Assembly (NCBI RefSeq): GCF_016861695.1
Contig: NZ_BOLP01000003.1
Span: 186,001 to 250,000 of the forward strand
Length of the DNA stretch: 64,000 nucleotides
Direction: 5' to 3'
Origin: Levilactobacillus andaensis
GTDB lineage: Bacteria > Bacillota > Bacilli > Lactobacillales > Lactobacillaceae
How positions within the stretch are numbered: the first letter of the stretch is position 1; every line of letters starts with the position of its first letter. The notes beneath the pieces are model-generated. The model was not told the DNA's origin. It made no database searches and was given only the letters and a program-made list of their open reading frames with translations. Position numbers and translations under genes: made by a program. Shown one piece after another: positions 33,775 through 41,737 of the stretch.

Positions 33775-34404
33775 CTATTCAATTGGTGCGACCCGATACC
33801 GCAGCACCGTCTTCGCCTTCTCGGGCGCGGTCCGCCGCGTGTCGGTCAAGTAAATCTCACGGTGCCAGTAGTCACCCATGGTCGGGATCACCTTGAGCTT
33901 TTTCTCCTCTAAGACGGTCTGGAGCTGGGCAAACGTGGTCGGTTCCTCATCAAATGGACCGTGGTGAATGGTCTGTAGGACCTGGCCCTCGGCATAGGTC
34001 TCCCATTTCAAATCGCCGAAATACGGATTGGTTTTCTTGCCCATAACCCGTTCCACGGCGGCCTGAAAGTCCTGTTCCGTCAACCGGTCCGGCTGACGCA
34101 GCATGATCTTATACTGTAACGCGGCCTTATTCAGCGATGAACCCCGCGAGCCATCGCTGGTCGTCCACACGCCTTCCAGCGGATAGACCGTGTACTCATA
34201 AGGATCGCCTAGTTCGCCGCGTTTCAACGCCATTCGCAGGTCGTAGGCCACCGGGTAGAGCGCGCCAATGTGGTCCGCAAAGTCCGGCTGATTGGGGTCA
34301 CCCGCCCCAGTGACCGTGATGAAGTTCAACGCTGGTAAGGTCAGTAATGTCGGTTGTTTTGGCAGGTACCAGTCCTTTTCCGCCTTGCGCCATTCATGTT
34401 TCAT
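33775..34404 (-). CDS. GyrI-like small-molecule-binding domain protein
   Basis: A 209-residue protein of the GyrI-like (SbmC/AraC effector-binding) superfamily. Signs are LPALNFITVTGAGDPNQPDF, YTVYPLEGVW and the repeated SHS2 pattern ending QTIHHGPFDEEPTTFAQLQTVLEEKKL and HREIYLTDTRRTAPEKAKTVLRY. Stand-alone members bind lipophilic or drug-like ligands, and some hydrolyse cyclopropanoid compounds. There is no DNA-binding domain. It starts at ATG 34404 after AAGGAGGG. A second effector-binding protein and a WYL regulator lie about 600 bp away, past two repeats. Confidence 0.88.
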   Translation of the reverse strand: MKHEWRKAEKDWYLPKQPTLLTLPALNFITVTGAGDPNQPDFADHIGALYPVAYDLRMALKRGELGDPYEYTVYPLEGVWTTSDGSRGSSLNKAALQYKIMLRQPDRLTEQDFQAAVERVMGKKTNPYFGDLKWETYAEGQVLQTIHHGPFDEEPTTFAQLQTVLEEKKLKVIPTMGDYWHREIYLTDTRRTAPEKAKTVLRYRVAPIE

Positions 34405-34507
34405 GGAATCCCTCCTTGGATGCTTTAAGCCTAGTTTACCAAAAAATCACGACTGGTTTTCAGGTTTAGTCTACCAAATTATGCGACGCGGGCAACCTAG
34501 TGCTTCT

Positions 34508-34675
34508 TTCGCCTTACCGGCCGCCAGATATGGGCTGGAACGGTGCGGACACAACTTGAAGCCTCGAAAATCACGAGTCTACGAGGTTGGTCTTCTGCTA
34601 AGCTGGCGAAGGTTCACCGCCAACTAAGCAGAACGACGCGCCTGAGCCCATATCTGGCGACCTCTCGGCTTACAC
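34508..34675 (-). repeat. Family A multi-hairpin repeat, copy A3
   Basis: Plus-strand reading TTCGCCTTACCGGCCGCCAG to CCTCTCGGCTTACAC; arms CGCCAGATATGGGCT / AGCCCATATCTGGCG. Confidence 0.8.
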
Positions 34676-34783
34676 AACAGCCCGCTGGCGACTTAGGAAG
34701 GTAAGCGAAAAGGTCGTCACTAGCTAGACAGTAAAGTTTGGTATTCACCAATCATTTAGCAACTACTGTGGTAAACCACAATC

Positions 34784-34974
34784 AGAGCCGGAGGAGGACA
34801 GGGATGTAGCCGGCCGTGAAGGTGGTGTTAGCTGATGACTTGTCAGCTTACAGTACGGGCGACTTTGGAGACACGGGGCTTCGGGGCTTCGAGGCTTCAA
34901 ATCGAGTCGGAAGCCCGTCCCCCAGGCTGGAGCGTCCCCACAGCAGGCGGAATCCCTGGCAGCCGCAGTGCGGT
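34784..34974 (+). repeat. Family B multi-hairpin repeat, copy B4
   Basis: From AGAGCCGGAGGAGGACAGGG to AATCCCTGGCAGCCGCAGTG. Inner stems: GTTAGCTGATGACTTGTCAG and GGAGACACGGGGC / GCTTCGAGGC. It ends against the effector-binding gene, 109 bp after A3. Confidence 0.8.
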
Positions 34975-34989
34975 CAGCCCACACCATTT

Positions 34990-35460
34990 TTACTTTTCAA
35001 CTAAAGGCACTAGCATCTCACCGTGCACGCCGTTTTCGTCCTTGCCCGTCATGTAGGACGTGTTGGGGCCGCCAACGTAAGCGTAGTCGGTCAGTTGCGG
35101 CAGGATTTCACCGAACGCGGGTCCTTCGAGGGCGTTGTACAGGCCCATCTGGTCGGCCGCTTCGCCAGTGATGACCAGGTACTTGCCGGCTGGAAATTCA
35201 ATCAGCCGTTGGTCAGCGGTCGCCGTCACATCGTCGCCGACTTGACGACCCGCGTAGTAGTGGAATTCACCGTTGATGGCTTCGTTGACGGCGAAGGGAT
35301 AGTCGTTGATTCCGGTCAACTGGTCTAGTGCGTGGTCAGCGTTAATTTTCTGCCAAAAAGCCGTCTTCTGTTGTCCCATGGAAGGGAAGTCCCCCGTGAG
35401 CACCGTGCCCAAGCCCAATACCGTAAATGCTGGTTTCGTTTCAATCGTGTAATTTGCCAT
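34990..35460 (-). CDS. Effector-binding domain protein (GyrI/AraC-effector fold)
   Basis: A 156-residue stand-alone effector-binding protein: YTIETKPAFTVLGLGTVLTG, then YYAGRQVGDDVTATADQRLIEFPAGKYLVITGEA and ending YVGGPNTSYMTGKDENGVHGEMLVPLVEK. This matches integron-cassette-type and YdeE-like effector-binding proteins. No DNA-binding segment is present. It is divergent from a WYL-domain regulator with 84 bp between, so the two probably belong together: the WYL protein may control this gene. The ligand is unknown. The start ATG follows AAGGAGG. Confidence 0.87.
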   Translation of the reverse strand: MANYTIETKPAFTVLGLGTVLTGDFPSMGQQKTAFWQKINADHALDQLTGINDYPFAVNEAINGEFHYYAGRQVGDDVTATADQRLIEFPAGKYLVITGEAADQMGLYNALEGPAFGEILPQLTDYAYVGGPNTSYMTGKDENGVHGEMLVPLVEK

Positions 35461-35544
35461 GTTGTTGTGGCCTCCTTAAGATGATAGACTCAGTATACGA
35501 ACAAATAGTTTCAAAAACTGACACTTTTTGGAGGGGAATTTAAA

Positions 35545-36504
35545 ATGACGAAAACGGCTCGGATCAATACGATGATGCGCTACATCAATAATCGCCAATA
35601 TTTTACTATTCGTGAATTAATGACCCAGTTTCAGGTCTCCCGGAGTACGGTGATTCGTGATCTCAATAACATTCAGGAGCTAGGCATGCCCCTGACCGCC
35701 AGTGTGGGGCGCGACGGTGGCTACGCGGTGCTTCAAAACCAACTACTGCCGGCAGTGCAGTTCAACAGTGAAGAACTGAAGGCCCTGTTCGTGAGCTTTC
35801 TGGCGACCCTCAACACCCAACTGCCCTACCTCCAGAACCGCAATACGCTCACAGAAAAACTGGTGGCAATTGCCTCACAGACGCAGCAGGACGACCTGTT
35901 AACGCTGCAAGAACTGCTGGTATTTAGCCACACCAATCCCGCCAACACGCGACTGACCGAGCTGACCGACTTTGCGCCGCCGATGCTCAAGACGCTACTG
36001 AATACCTGTCTGACCAGTCGTCAACTCCACCTGACACTCGCCACCGGCACCCGGACGGTCTGGGTTCGCCATATTTTTAACCGCCAGGACAACTGGTACA
36101 TTGACGCTTGGGACCTCAGCAACCAACAATTTTGCGAAATTAAAGTCGCCGCTATTCAGCAACTGGCGCCGGTCGACCGTGAGCAGACGCTGGACCCGGC
36201 GACAATTAACGCCGCCATCAAAGCCGCTCACCCGGCGACAAACGTCTGCGTCCAATTGCAGGCCGCGGCCATTCAACAGTTCCGGCAACATCCCCATCCG
36301 ACTACGCCCCTCCAGTTTCTGGACCCCTTCCAGCAGACGGCCAAACTCGAATGCTACCTCGACGTTCACCAACCGCAACAGCTCACCGATTTCAGTCACT
36401 GGCTGCTTTACTTAGGCAGCGACGCCCGGCTGACGGTGGCACCGACTGAACTGACGGCCGCGGTCCGGCAAGAGGCGTTGAAGATCGTTGGCCAGTTGCC
36501 GTGA
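35545..36504 (+). CDS. HTH-WYL transcriptional regulator
   Basis: A 319-residue protein. The N-terminal helix-turn-helix (residues 1-60: RINTMMRYINNRQYFTIREL, FQVSRSTVIRDLNNIQELGMP, GRDGGYAVL) is of the YafY/DeoR-like type. The central part (TRTVWVRHIFNRQDNWYIDAWD) is the WYL domain core, where WYIDAWD replaces the common W-Y-L-hydrophobic triad. The C-terminal part is a WCX extension. WYL regulators sense nucleic-acid or small-molecule signals, and many act on stress or defence genes. It is divergent from the effector-binding protein gene. The start ATG follows GGAGGGG. Confidence 0.9.
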   Translation: MTKTARINTMMRYINNRQYFTIRELMTQFQVSRSTVIRDLNNIQELGMPLTASVGRDGGYAVLQNQLLPAVQFNSEELKALFVSFLATLNTQLPYLQNRNTLTEKLVAIASQTQQDDLLTLQELLVFSHTNPANTRLTELTDFAPPMLKTLLNTCLTSRQLHLTLATGTRTVWVRHIFNRQDNWYIDAWDLSNQQFCEIKVAAIQQLAPVDREQTLDPATINAAIKAAHPATNVCVQLQAAAIQQFRQHPHPTTPLQFLDPFQQTAKLECYLDVHQPQQLTDFSHWLLYLGSDARLTVAPTELTAAVRQEALKIVGQLP

Positions 36505-36638
36505 TGTTTCATGTGAAACAACATGGCTTGGACAATATGACTATTTCTCTATAGTATCCACTTAGCAAGTCTGCTACACTCAATTCAAACACCACATTTG
36601 ACTAATCAAGTGTCGGTCGTTTGAGGAGGAGTTCTCTA

Positions 36639-37439
36639 TTGAAGAAACCAGCAGTTATCACCACCATTTTCAGTCTGTGCTTGGTCGTCAGCTTCCTAAT
36701 CGCTGTCGGCTTACCCATCACGGCGCAGGCCGACACTTGGAAAACGATTCAGTGGGTCACGCTCACTGAGGACGTGACGGTCAAGAAAGTCAATAACCGC
36801 ACCGGCCACGTTGTCAGTCAATCCACCGCAAAATCCGGAAAATATTACCTGTTGCGGCGTGAAAAAGGCCCCGACGTTTGGGTCCTACATTCGGGGAAGT
36901 ACACGACCAACGCCACGTATACCTACACCGTCAAACGCAGTAAAAACGTCTTTCACTGGTACGCGCATGGCAAGCATTCCACGAAGCCCGCTAATTTCAA
37001 ATTTGCCAAATTCAGTAAATTCTCGACGACGACCTATCGTCCAGGCTATGCGGATGTCTACATGGACGACTCACAAAAATTTTACAGTGGTCAGCCCCAC
37101 ACCAAGGCCGTCTTCAAAGTGACCAACAACTTGCAGCCCATGCTGGTCAAGCAGAGCACCCTATCCAGCAAGACGCTAGATGTTTTGTTTAAGGGGAAAA
37201 GTGCTCAGGTCACGCCCAAAGATAGTGATGCGCTGACCGTTAAGCCTTACAATTCAGAAAAGCTCGACCACGAGACCATTATTTCTCAGGCCTCCCCATC
37301 CTCGGGCAAGGCCGTCTTACCGAAGAACTTCAACATGAAAAATATCACGTGGTGGGAACAAGTCGGTTGGAAAGACGATGACGATACCAGCCTCGCCTAC
37401 CGCTTAGTTCACGGCGGCTGGGTCTCCATCGGTTACTAA
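36639..37439 (+). CDS. Secreted protein of unknown function
   Basis: A 266-residue protein starting at TTG 36639, nine bases after GAGGAGG; reading from the upstream TTG would translate the ribosome site itself. The signal peptide (KKPAVITTIFSLCLVVSFLI) ends at a type I site, AQA, before DTWKT. The mature protein is rich in Lys, Thr, Ser and aromatic residues, with HWYAHGKHSTKPANFKFAKF and YRPGYADVYMDDSQKFYSGQ. No known domain or anchor is visible. Proteins of this style, secreted and 200-300 residues long, are common in lactobacilli with no assigned role. It has its own terminator. Confidence 0.82.
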   Translation: MKKPAVITTIFSLCLVVSFLIAVGLPITAQADTWKTIQWVTLTEDVTVKKVNNRTGHVVSQSTAKSGKYYLLRREKGPDVWVLHSGKYTTNATYTYTVKRSKNVFHWYAHGKHSTKPANFKFAKFSKFSTTTYRPGYADVYMDDSQKFYSGQPHTKAVFKVTNNLQPMLVKQSTLSSKTLDVLFKGKSAQVTPKDSDALTVKPYNSEKLDHETIISQASPSSGKAVLPKNFNMKNITWWEQVGWKDDDDTSLAYRLVHGGWVSIGY

Positions 37440-37445
37440 AAATTA

Positions 37446-37501
37446 AGCTAAATAAAACGACTAACCTTGAGACTTGAGATTAGTCGTTTTTTATTTAGCT
37501 A
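37446..37501 (+). terminator. Terminator of the secreted-protein gene
   Basis: A 19-bp stem, AGCTAAATAAAACGACTAA / TTAGTCGTTTTTTATTTAGCT, with T-rich 3' arm. Confidence 0.85.
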
Positions 37502-37578
37502 GCGGTTGAGGAGCTTTCACCTTACAGTCTGACTGATAACACCTTTTACGGTCATCCTTCCAGTCACCGGAGAGCTCC

Positions 37579-37660
37579 CATGTAAGCCGAGAGACCGTCA
37601 GATATAGGCTCAGGTGCGTCCGAACCGTTCCAGCCTATATCTGGCGGCCGGTAAGGCGAT
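37579..37660 (+). repeat. Family A repeat with internal deletion, copy A4
   Basis: Only 82 bp: ATGTAAGCCGAGAGACCGTC, AGATATAGGCT / AGCCTATATCTGGCG, GGCCGGTAAGGCG. Both inner hairpins are missing while the outer arms are kept, including a compensated base pair (TATAGGCT / AGCCTATA instead of TATGGGCT / AGCCCATA). Confidence 0.8.
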
Positions 37661-37699
37661 GCCTCATCTAGGTTGCCTAGTTTCTACACTAGCCCAGCG

Positions 37700-38473
37700 T
37701 TACCGCAACAAGTACCCGCCATCGACCGGCAACATGACCCCGGTCACATAGTCCGAGGCACTGCTGGCTAAGAACACCATCGGTCCCATCAGGTCGGTCG
37801 GCACGCCCCACTCGCCGTTGGGAATGTGACCCGCAATTTCTGGGCCGCGGACTGCGTCTTCCTGCAATGGTTTGGTCATGTCGGTGCTGATGTAGCCCGG
37901 CGCCAAGCCGTTGACCTGCACGTGATATGGAGCCAACGCGTCGGCATAGGACTTGGTCAGGCCGACCACGCCATGCTTGCTGGCGGCGTACGGAAAGATC
38001 CGTTTGCCAGCCCGGTACGACTGCATCGAGCCAATGTTGATGATCTTCCCGTGCTGTTGGTCGGCCATGACCTTGGCCGCCGCGTGGGAGAGGTAGTAGG
38101 TCGCGTTCAAATTGGTGTCGATCACCTTGCGCCAGTCCTCGTCCTTGAAGTCCAACACATCGTTACGAATCTGAATACCGGCGTTGTTGACTAGAATATC
38201 TAGCTGGCCGAATTCCTTTAGTGTTGCGGCGACCACCTTGTCAGCGGCCCCCGGCACGGTAATGTCTTGCTGCAAGAAACTGATGCGTTGGCCGTAACTC
38301 TCGACGATTTGCCGAATGTCATCCCAACCACGCTGGGAATGGCTCACGACCATAATGTCCGCGCCGTACTCAGCTAGCGCAATCGAATAGTACTTCCCCA
38401 AGCCATGGGCACCACCCGTAATCAGGGCCACTTGACCAGTTAATGAAAAACTCTGACGATCAAATTTTGTCAT
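37700..38473 (-). CDS. Short-chain dehydrogenase (gluconate 5-dehydrogenase / KduD-like)
   Basis: A 257-residue SDR starting at ATG 38473 after AGAAGGAGATA; the longer reading has no ribosome site. TGGAHGLG is the cofactor loop, NNAGIQIRN follows beta4, the catalytic Ser is in GSMQSYRAG, and YAASKHG carries Tyr and Lys. The C-terminus VTGVMLPVDGGYLLR is typical of KduD and gluconate/2-deoxygluconate dehydrogenases. Likely reaction: NAD-linked oxidation or reduction of a keto-sugar acid. It is downstream of a DUF6440 gene and a cre-controlled sugar porter, which supports a role in sugar or sugar-acid use. Confidence 0.9.
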   Translation of the reverse strand: MTKFDRQSFSLTGQVALITGGAHGLGKYYSIALAEYGADIMVVSHSQRGWDDIRQIVESYGQRISFLQQDITVPGAADKVVAATLKEFGQLDILVNNAGIQIRNDVLDFKDEDWRKVIDTNLNATYYLSHAAAKVMADQQHGKIINIGSMQSYRAGKRIFPYAASKHGVVGLTKSYADALAPYHVQVNGLAPGYISTDMTKPLQEDAVRGPEIAGHIPNGEWGVPTDLMGPMVFLASSASDYVTGVMLPVDGGYLLR

Positions 38474-38552
38474 CCTTTTATCTCCTTCTAACGATGCGTG
38501 CACAGTTCTCACCAGCACGCGTATGTACATCCTTCTCAGCTACAGCTTCCCG

Positions 38553-38735
38553 CTAGTAGCCTTCCTTTAACAGCGGCTTGCCATCCTTATCGACCAGCAC
38601 CGTCATCCCCGACCCTAACGTGGCATACATCCCCAATAGATATTGGACGCCGGTCTCCTTGTCGGTAATGATCTGGACCTGTGTGGCCCCCTTTGTTTTT
38701 GGCGTTTCGACTTCAAAGCGTGGTTCTTCCTTCAT
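38553..38735 (-). CDS. Small DUF6440-type protein
   Basis: A 60-residue protein: an N-terminal KEEPRFEVETPKTKGATQVQ, then IITDKETGVQYLLGMYATLG and a C-terminal TVLVDKDGKPLL. The DKETGV-YL and LLD-KDGKP blocks are those of the DUF6440 family of small proteins, whose function is unknown. The start ATG follows AGGAGG. It is 79 bp upstream of the SDR gene on the same strand, and 110 bp downstream of the sugar porter, behind a terminator. Confidence 0.82.
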   Translation of the reverse strand: MKEEPRFEVETPKTKGATQVQIITDKETGVQYLLGMYATLGSGMTVLVDKDGKPLLKEGY

Positions 38736-38804
38736 GCGACTTCCTCCTCTTTTTTTCTGCGAACTTTAAACGTTAGTTATAGGCACAGTGTACCACGCGG
38801 GGTA

Positions 38805-38834
38805 ACAAAAAAGCTCAGGTCACTGCCCGAGCTT
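38805..38834 (-). terminator. Terminator of the sugar porter gene
   Basis: Minus-strand stem AAGCTCGGGCA / TGACCTGAGCTT, then TTTTTTG. Confidence 0.8.
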
Positions 38835-38845
38835 CATTCTAAACG

Positions 38846-40207
38846 TTATTTAGCTTGGTGCCGCAATTCCATTTCGATCTCTTCCAGTGACTTGCCCCGC
38901 GTTTCGGGAACCAAGTAGTGGACGAAGAACATCGACAGCACGGCGAAGACCGCGAACACGGCAAACGGACCGCCGACGTTGTTGTGGAAGTAAGACAGCA
39001 TGACCAGGAAGAATTGAGAAACTAAGAAGTTCCCGATCCAGTTCGCGGCGGACCCAATTGACGACCCAATCCCGCGAACACTCAATGGGAAGATTTCCCC
39101 AATGGTGACCCAGGCAATTGGCCCCCAGGAAATGGCGAACCCGAAGATGTAAACGGCAATTAAAATCATGGTTGGAATGGCCGCCGCGTGAATGTTGACG
39201 GTAAAGTTCAAGATTGCCAAGATACCCAGTGACACGGCCATGACGATCGACCCGAACATCAGGAAGGTCTTCCGGTTGAATTTGTCCATGATAAACGTGG
39301 CCAGAACAGTCACGACGAAGTTCACGATCCCAATCCCAACCGAGATCCAGATGGCACTGCCTTCAGCGAAACCGAACCCCTTAATGAAGACTTGAGGCAG
39401 AAAGTAAATGACGGAGTTGATCCCGACCAATTGCTGGAGCAGCATGATCCCCACGGCCACAATGACGGCTGGACGGGCAATCGTAAACAGTTCCTTGACG
39501 CCACCCTTAGGCTGGTGCGCCACCATTTCGATGTCGGCCAATTCCTTGTTGGGGTCATCGTTCGTATTTTTACGTAACATTTTCAAAACGCTCAAGGCTT
39601 CTTCGGTGTGACCCTTTTCAGCCAAGAAACGAGGTGATTCGGGCAACATTAGGCCCCCAATCAGCAACAGGGCGGCTGGAATCAACGCGGACCCCAGCAT
39701 CCACCGCCAGTCGCGAACGCCCAGCAGGTTGTGGTTCAGGAAGCCCAGGTTAGACACGTACGCCAGCAAAATACCCAGCGTGATCATGAGTTGGAAGAGC
39801 GTTCCAAGTGACCCCCGCCGTTCTGCGGGTGCCAATTCGGCCAAGTACGCCGGTGTCAACGCGGAAGCGGACCCGACGGCGAAGCCCAAGATGATCCGGG
39901 CGATGACCATGGACCAGAATCCCACGGCAACCATGGAGAGCGATGACCCCAAGAGGAATAGGATCGCCGCTAAAATTAACAGTCGCTTACGACCGAAACG
40001 ATCAGCCAACGGCCCCACGCCAAGCGCCCCGACCGAAGACCCAATCAACACGGAAGACGTGATGAACCCAGTCTGAGCAATGTTCAAATTGAAGTTATTT
40101 TCAATCAGTGGTGAGGCCCCAGAAATAATACCAGTATCAAATCCAAATAGGAGGCCTCCTAACGCACCAAATGTGAAAATAAAAAACGTACTTAAATGTC
40201 GATTCAT
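38846..40207 (-). CDS. MFS sugar:proton symporter (sugar porter family)
   Basis: A 453-residue 12-helix transporter starting at ATG 40207 (MNRHLST) after AAAGGTGAGG. Sugar-porter signatures are present: GGLLFGFDTGIISGA in helix 1, the loop motif DRFGRKR, PAYLAELAPAERRG between helices 4 and 5, PESPRFL after helix 6, QQLVGINSVIYFLPQ in helix 7 and PETRGKSLEEIE at the end. It is close to XylE/AraE/GalP-type carriers and would import a pentose or hexose with a proton. A perfect cre site lies about 60 bp upstream, so it is under CcpA catabolite control. Confidence 0.93.
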   Translation of the reverse strand: MNRHLSTFFIFTFGALGGLLFGFDTGIISGASPLIENNFNLNIAQTGFITSSVLIGSSVGALGVGPLADRFGRKRLLILAAILFLLGSSLSMVAVGFWSMVIARIILGFAVGSASALTPAYLAELAPAERRGSLGTLFQLMITLGILLAYVSNLGFLNHNLLGVRDWRWMLGSALIPAALLLIGGLMLPESPRFLAEKGHTEEALSVLKMLRKNTNDDPNKELADIEMVAHQPKGGVKELFTIARPAVIVAVGIMLLQQLVGINSVIYFLPQVFIKGFGFAEGSAIWISVGIGIVNFVVTVLATFIMDKFNRKTFLMFGSIVMAVSLGILAILNFTVNIHAAAIPTMILIAVYIFGFAISWGPIAWVTIGEIFPLSVRGIGSSIGSAANWIGNFLVSQFFLVMLSYFHNNVGGPFAVFAVFAVLSMFFVHYLVPETRGKSLEEIEMELRHQAK

Positions 40208-40268
40208 GACTAATGTCCTCACCTTTCATAAATAATCAGCAGCTATAAGATAACACTTGTAGCGACTT

Positions 40269-40283
40269 ATGTAAACGATTACT
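40269..40283 (+). promoter_or_regulatory. cre site upstream of the sugar porter
   Basis: ATGTAAACGATTACT matches the cre consensus WTGNAANCGNWNNCW at every position and contains the palindrome GTAAACGATTAC. Confidence 0.75.
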
Positions 40284-40454
40284 ATGGCTATTTAAAAGGA
40301 TTTACCTTTAGTTAACCACCAGAACCAAGTTGAAATCAGTCTATACCAATTTGATGTAAAGAATACGTAAAACGGGAACAGTCATGGCGGCAAAAAGTGA
40401 GTCTGCTAGACCAATTGTGTGTGGTATTACACATGCTGTTGCTAGAAATAAAGT

Positions 40455-40498
40455 TAAAAAAATTCCGTTAACCGGTCATTACGACTAGTTAACGGAAG
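40455..40498 (-). terminator. Terminator of the decayed matrixin gene (copy 1 of a duplicated hairpin)
   Basis: Minus-strand stem TTCCGTTAACTAGTC / GACCGGTTAACGGAA, followed by ATTTTTTTAAC. A near copy is at 41332. The rest of 40284-40578 has no gene. Confidence 0.85.
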
Positions 40499-40578
40499 GA
40501 TTGTTACTACTGAATTAGGTAGCTTAGTGTTCCTGGTGACCTCCGAATGCTACTTAGCAAAAAGGGATTAGTTAATGT

Positions 40579-41124
40579 TTACTTGATACCTTTGTAAGCT
40601 GCCTTTAAATTTGCCTTATCTTGAGCTGATGGCTTAGAAGCATAGCTCGATAAGGCACTCGTTTCATCATCATTTGTTTTTAGTCCAATGACAATCCCAA
40701 CACCACACAAAGCTTCCTGCTTCACTTCTTGCTCCGTTTCATTTAATTCAGCTAAGGCTTGCCGATTCAAAGCAATTTTCGAATAAAAAATGCCACGAGA
40801 ACCTTGGGGGCCATCTAAGTAATAACTATAAGTTACTCCACCTTTAATAGTCTTTTTAGTCGTTAAACGAATGTCAGCTTTTGACGCCTTTTTAATAGCA
40901 CGAAGCTTGACAACATGTAAACTGTTCCATGAATCGATAGCCCCCTTCCAAATGTTTTTCCAATGCTTCGAAGTTGAGTCAATATGATAAGTAATTTTTC
41001 GAGATGAAAAGCTTCCATAATATGGCTTATTAGAAGCATTTGCAGTAACATTACCAGCGCCAAGTAAGCTTACTCCAATTCCCATTAACGCTACGAACTT
41101 CAATAATCCTTTAATTTTTAACAT
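40579..41124 (-). CDS. Secreted matrixin-like protein with lost zinc site
   Basis: A 181-residue protein starting at ATG 41124 after AGAAGGGGA. The signal peptide (LKFVALMGIGVSLLGAGNV) ends at ANA. ITYHIDSTSKHWKNIWKGAI and the segment ADIRLTTKKTIKG match the N-terminal half of the small matrixin-type metalloproteases of lactobacilli. Where those have HExxHxxGxxH, this protein has Q136-E-A-L-C140-G-V-G143-I-V-I146: the three zinc ligands are Gln, Cys and Ile, while Glu and Gly are kept. It is therefore probably not a protease but a binding protein or decaying paralogue. Lower GC than the neighbours and a duplicated terminator on either side suggest a recently rearranged locus. Confidence 0.75.
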   Translation of the reverse strand: MLKIKGLLKFVALMGIGVSLLGAGNVTANASNKPYYGSFSSRKITYHIDSTSKHWKNIWKGAIDSWNSLHVVKLRAIKKASKADIRLTTKKTIKGGVTYSYYLDGPQGSRGIFYSKIALNRQALAELNETEQEVKQEALCGVGIVIGLKTNDDETSALSSYASKPSAQDKANLKAAYKGIK

Positions 41125-41331
41125 AATGTAAATCCCCTTCTGACTAGTTTTTACCGTTATATTTGGAATTATACACGGTCGGGGCGACACAATATGTCAT
41201 TTGGCTGCTTGATGGAAAAAATAAACAAAAAAATGTCTGGCACGAAATCTAGAATGAAGTAATAGGTGTCGTTCATCTTCTGTTCGTAGTAATCAACACG
41301 GTAATCACACATGCTTACGTCGAAAAAAGTT

Positions 41332-41374
41332 AAAAAAATTCCGTTAACCAGTCATTTGGACTAGTTAACGGAAG
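41332..41374 (-). terminator. Orphan terminator, copy 2 of the duplicated hairpin
   Basis: Minus-strand stem TTCCGTTAACTAGTC / GACTGGTTAACGGAA with a following T-run. Nothing now reads into it from a nearby gene on that strand, apart from the distant hrt-like operon. Confidence 0.75.
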
Positions 41375-41551
41375 GATTGTTGCTACTTAGATTAAGTTGA
41401 ATTGGTCACACAGTATAAATGAAGCCTTCGCTTAGCAGTAGTGGATAAACAGCTTAAATGATTATGGACATATGCCAACGCTCTGTGCGTGACGGTCCTA
41501 AAACCTACAACCCAACCTGACAAACAATATCACAGCCGCTTCAGGACCACC

Positions 41552-41714
41552 ATGTAAGCCGAGAGGCCGGCAGATATGGGCTCAGGCGCGTCGTTCTGCT
41601 TGGTCGGCGTTTCGTGCCGGCTTAGCAGAAAACCAATCTTGAAGACTCGGCACTTTCGAGGCTTCAAGTTGCGTTCGCACCGTTCCAGCCCATATCTGCC
41701 GGCCGGTAAGGCGG
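41552..41714 (+). repeat. Family A multi-hairpin repeat, copy A5
   Basis: ATGTAAGCCGAGAGGCCGGC to GGCCGGTAAGGCGG; arms CGGCAGATATGGGCT / AGCCCATATCTGCCG. Inner stems TTCTGCTTGG and CTTGAAGACTCG / CGAGGCTTCAAG. It abuts the 3' end of the hrtA-like gene. Confidence 0.8.
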
Positions 41715-41737
41715 CTCAACCACCATGTCGCCAGTCC

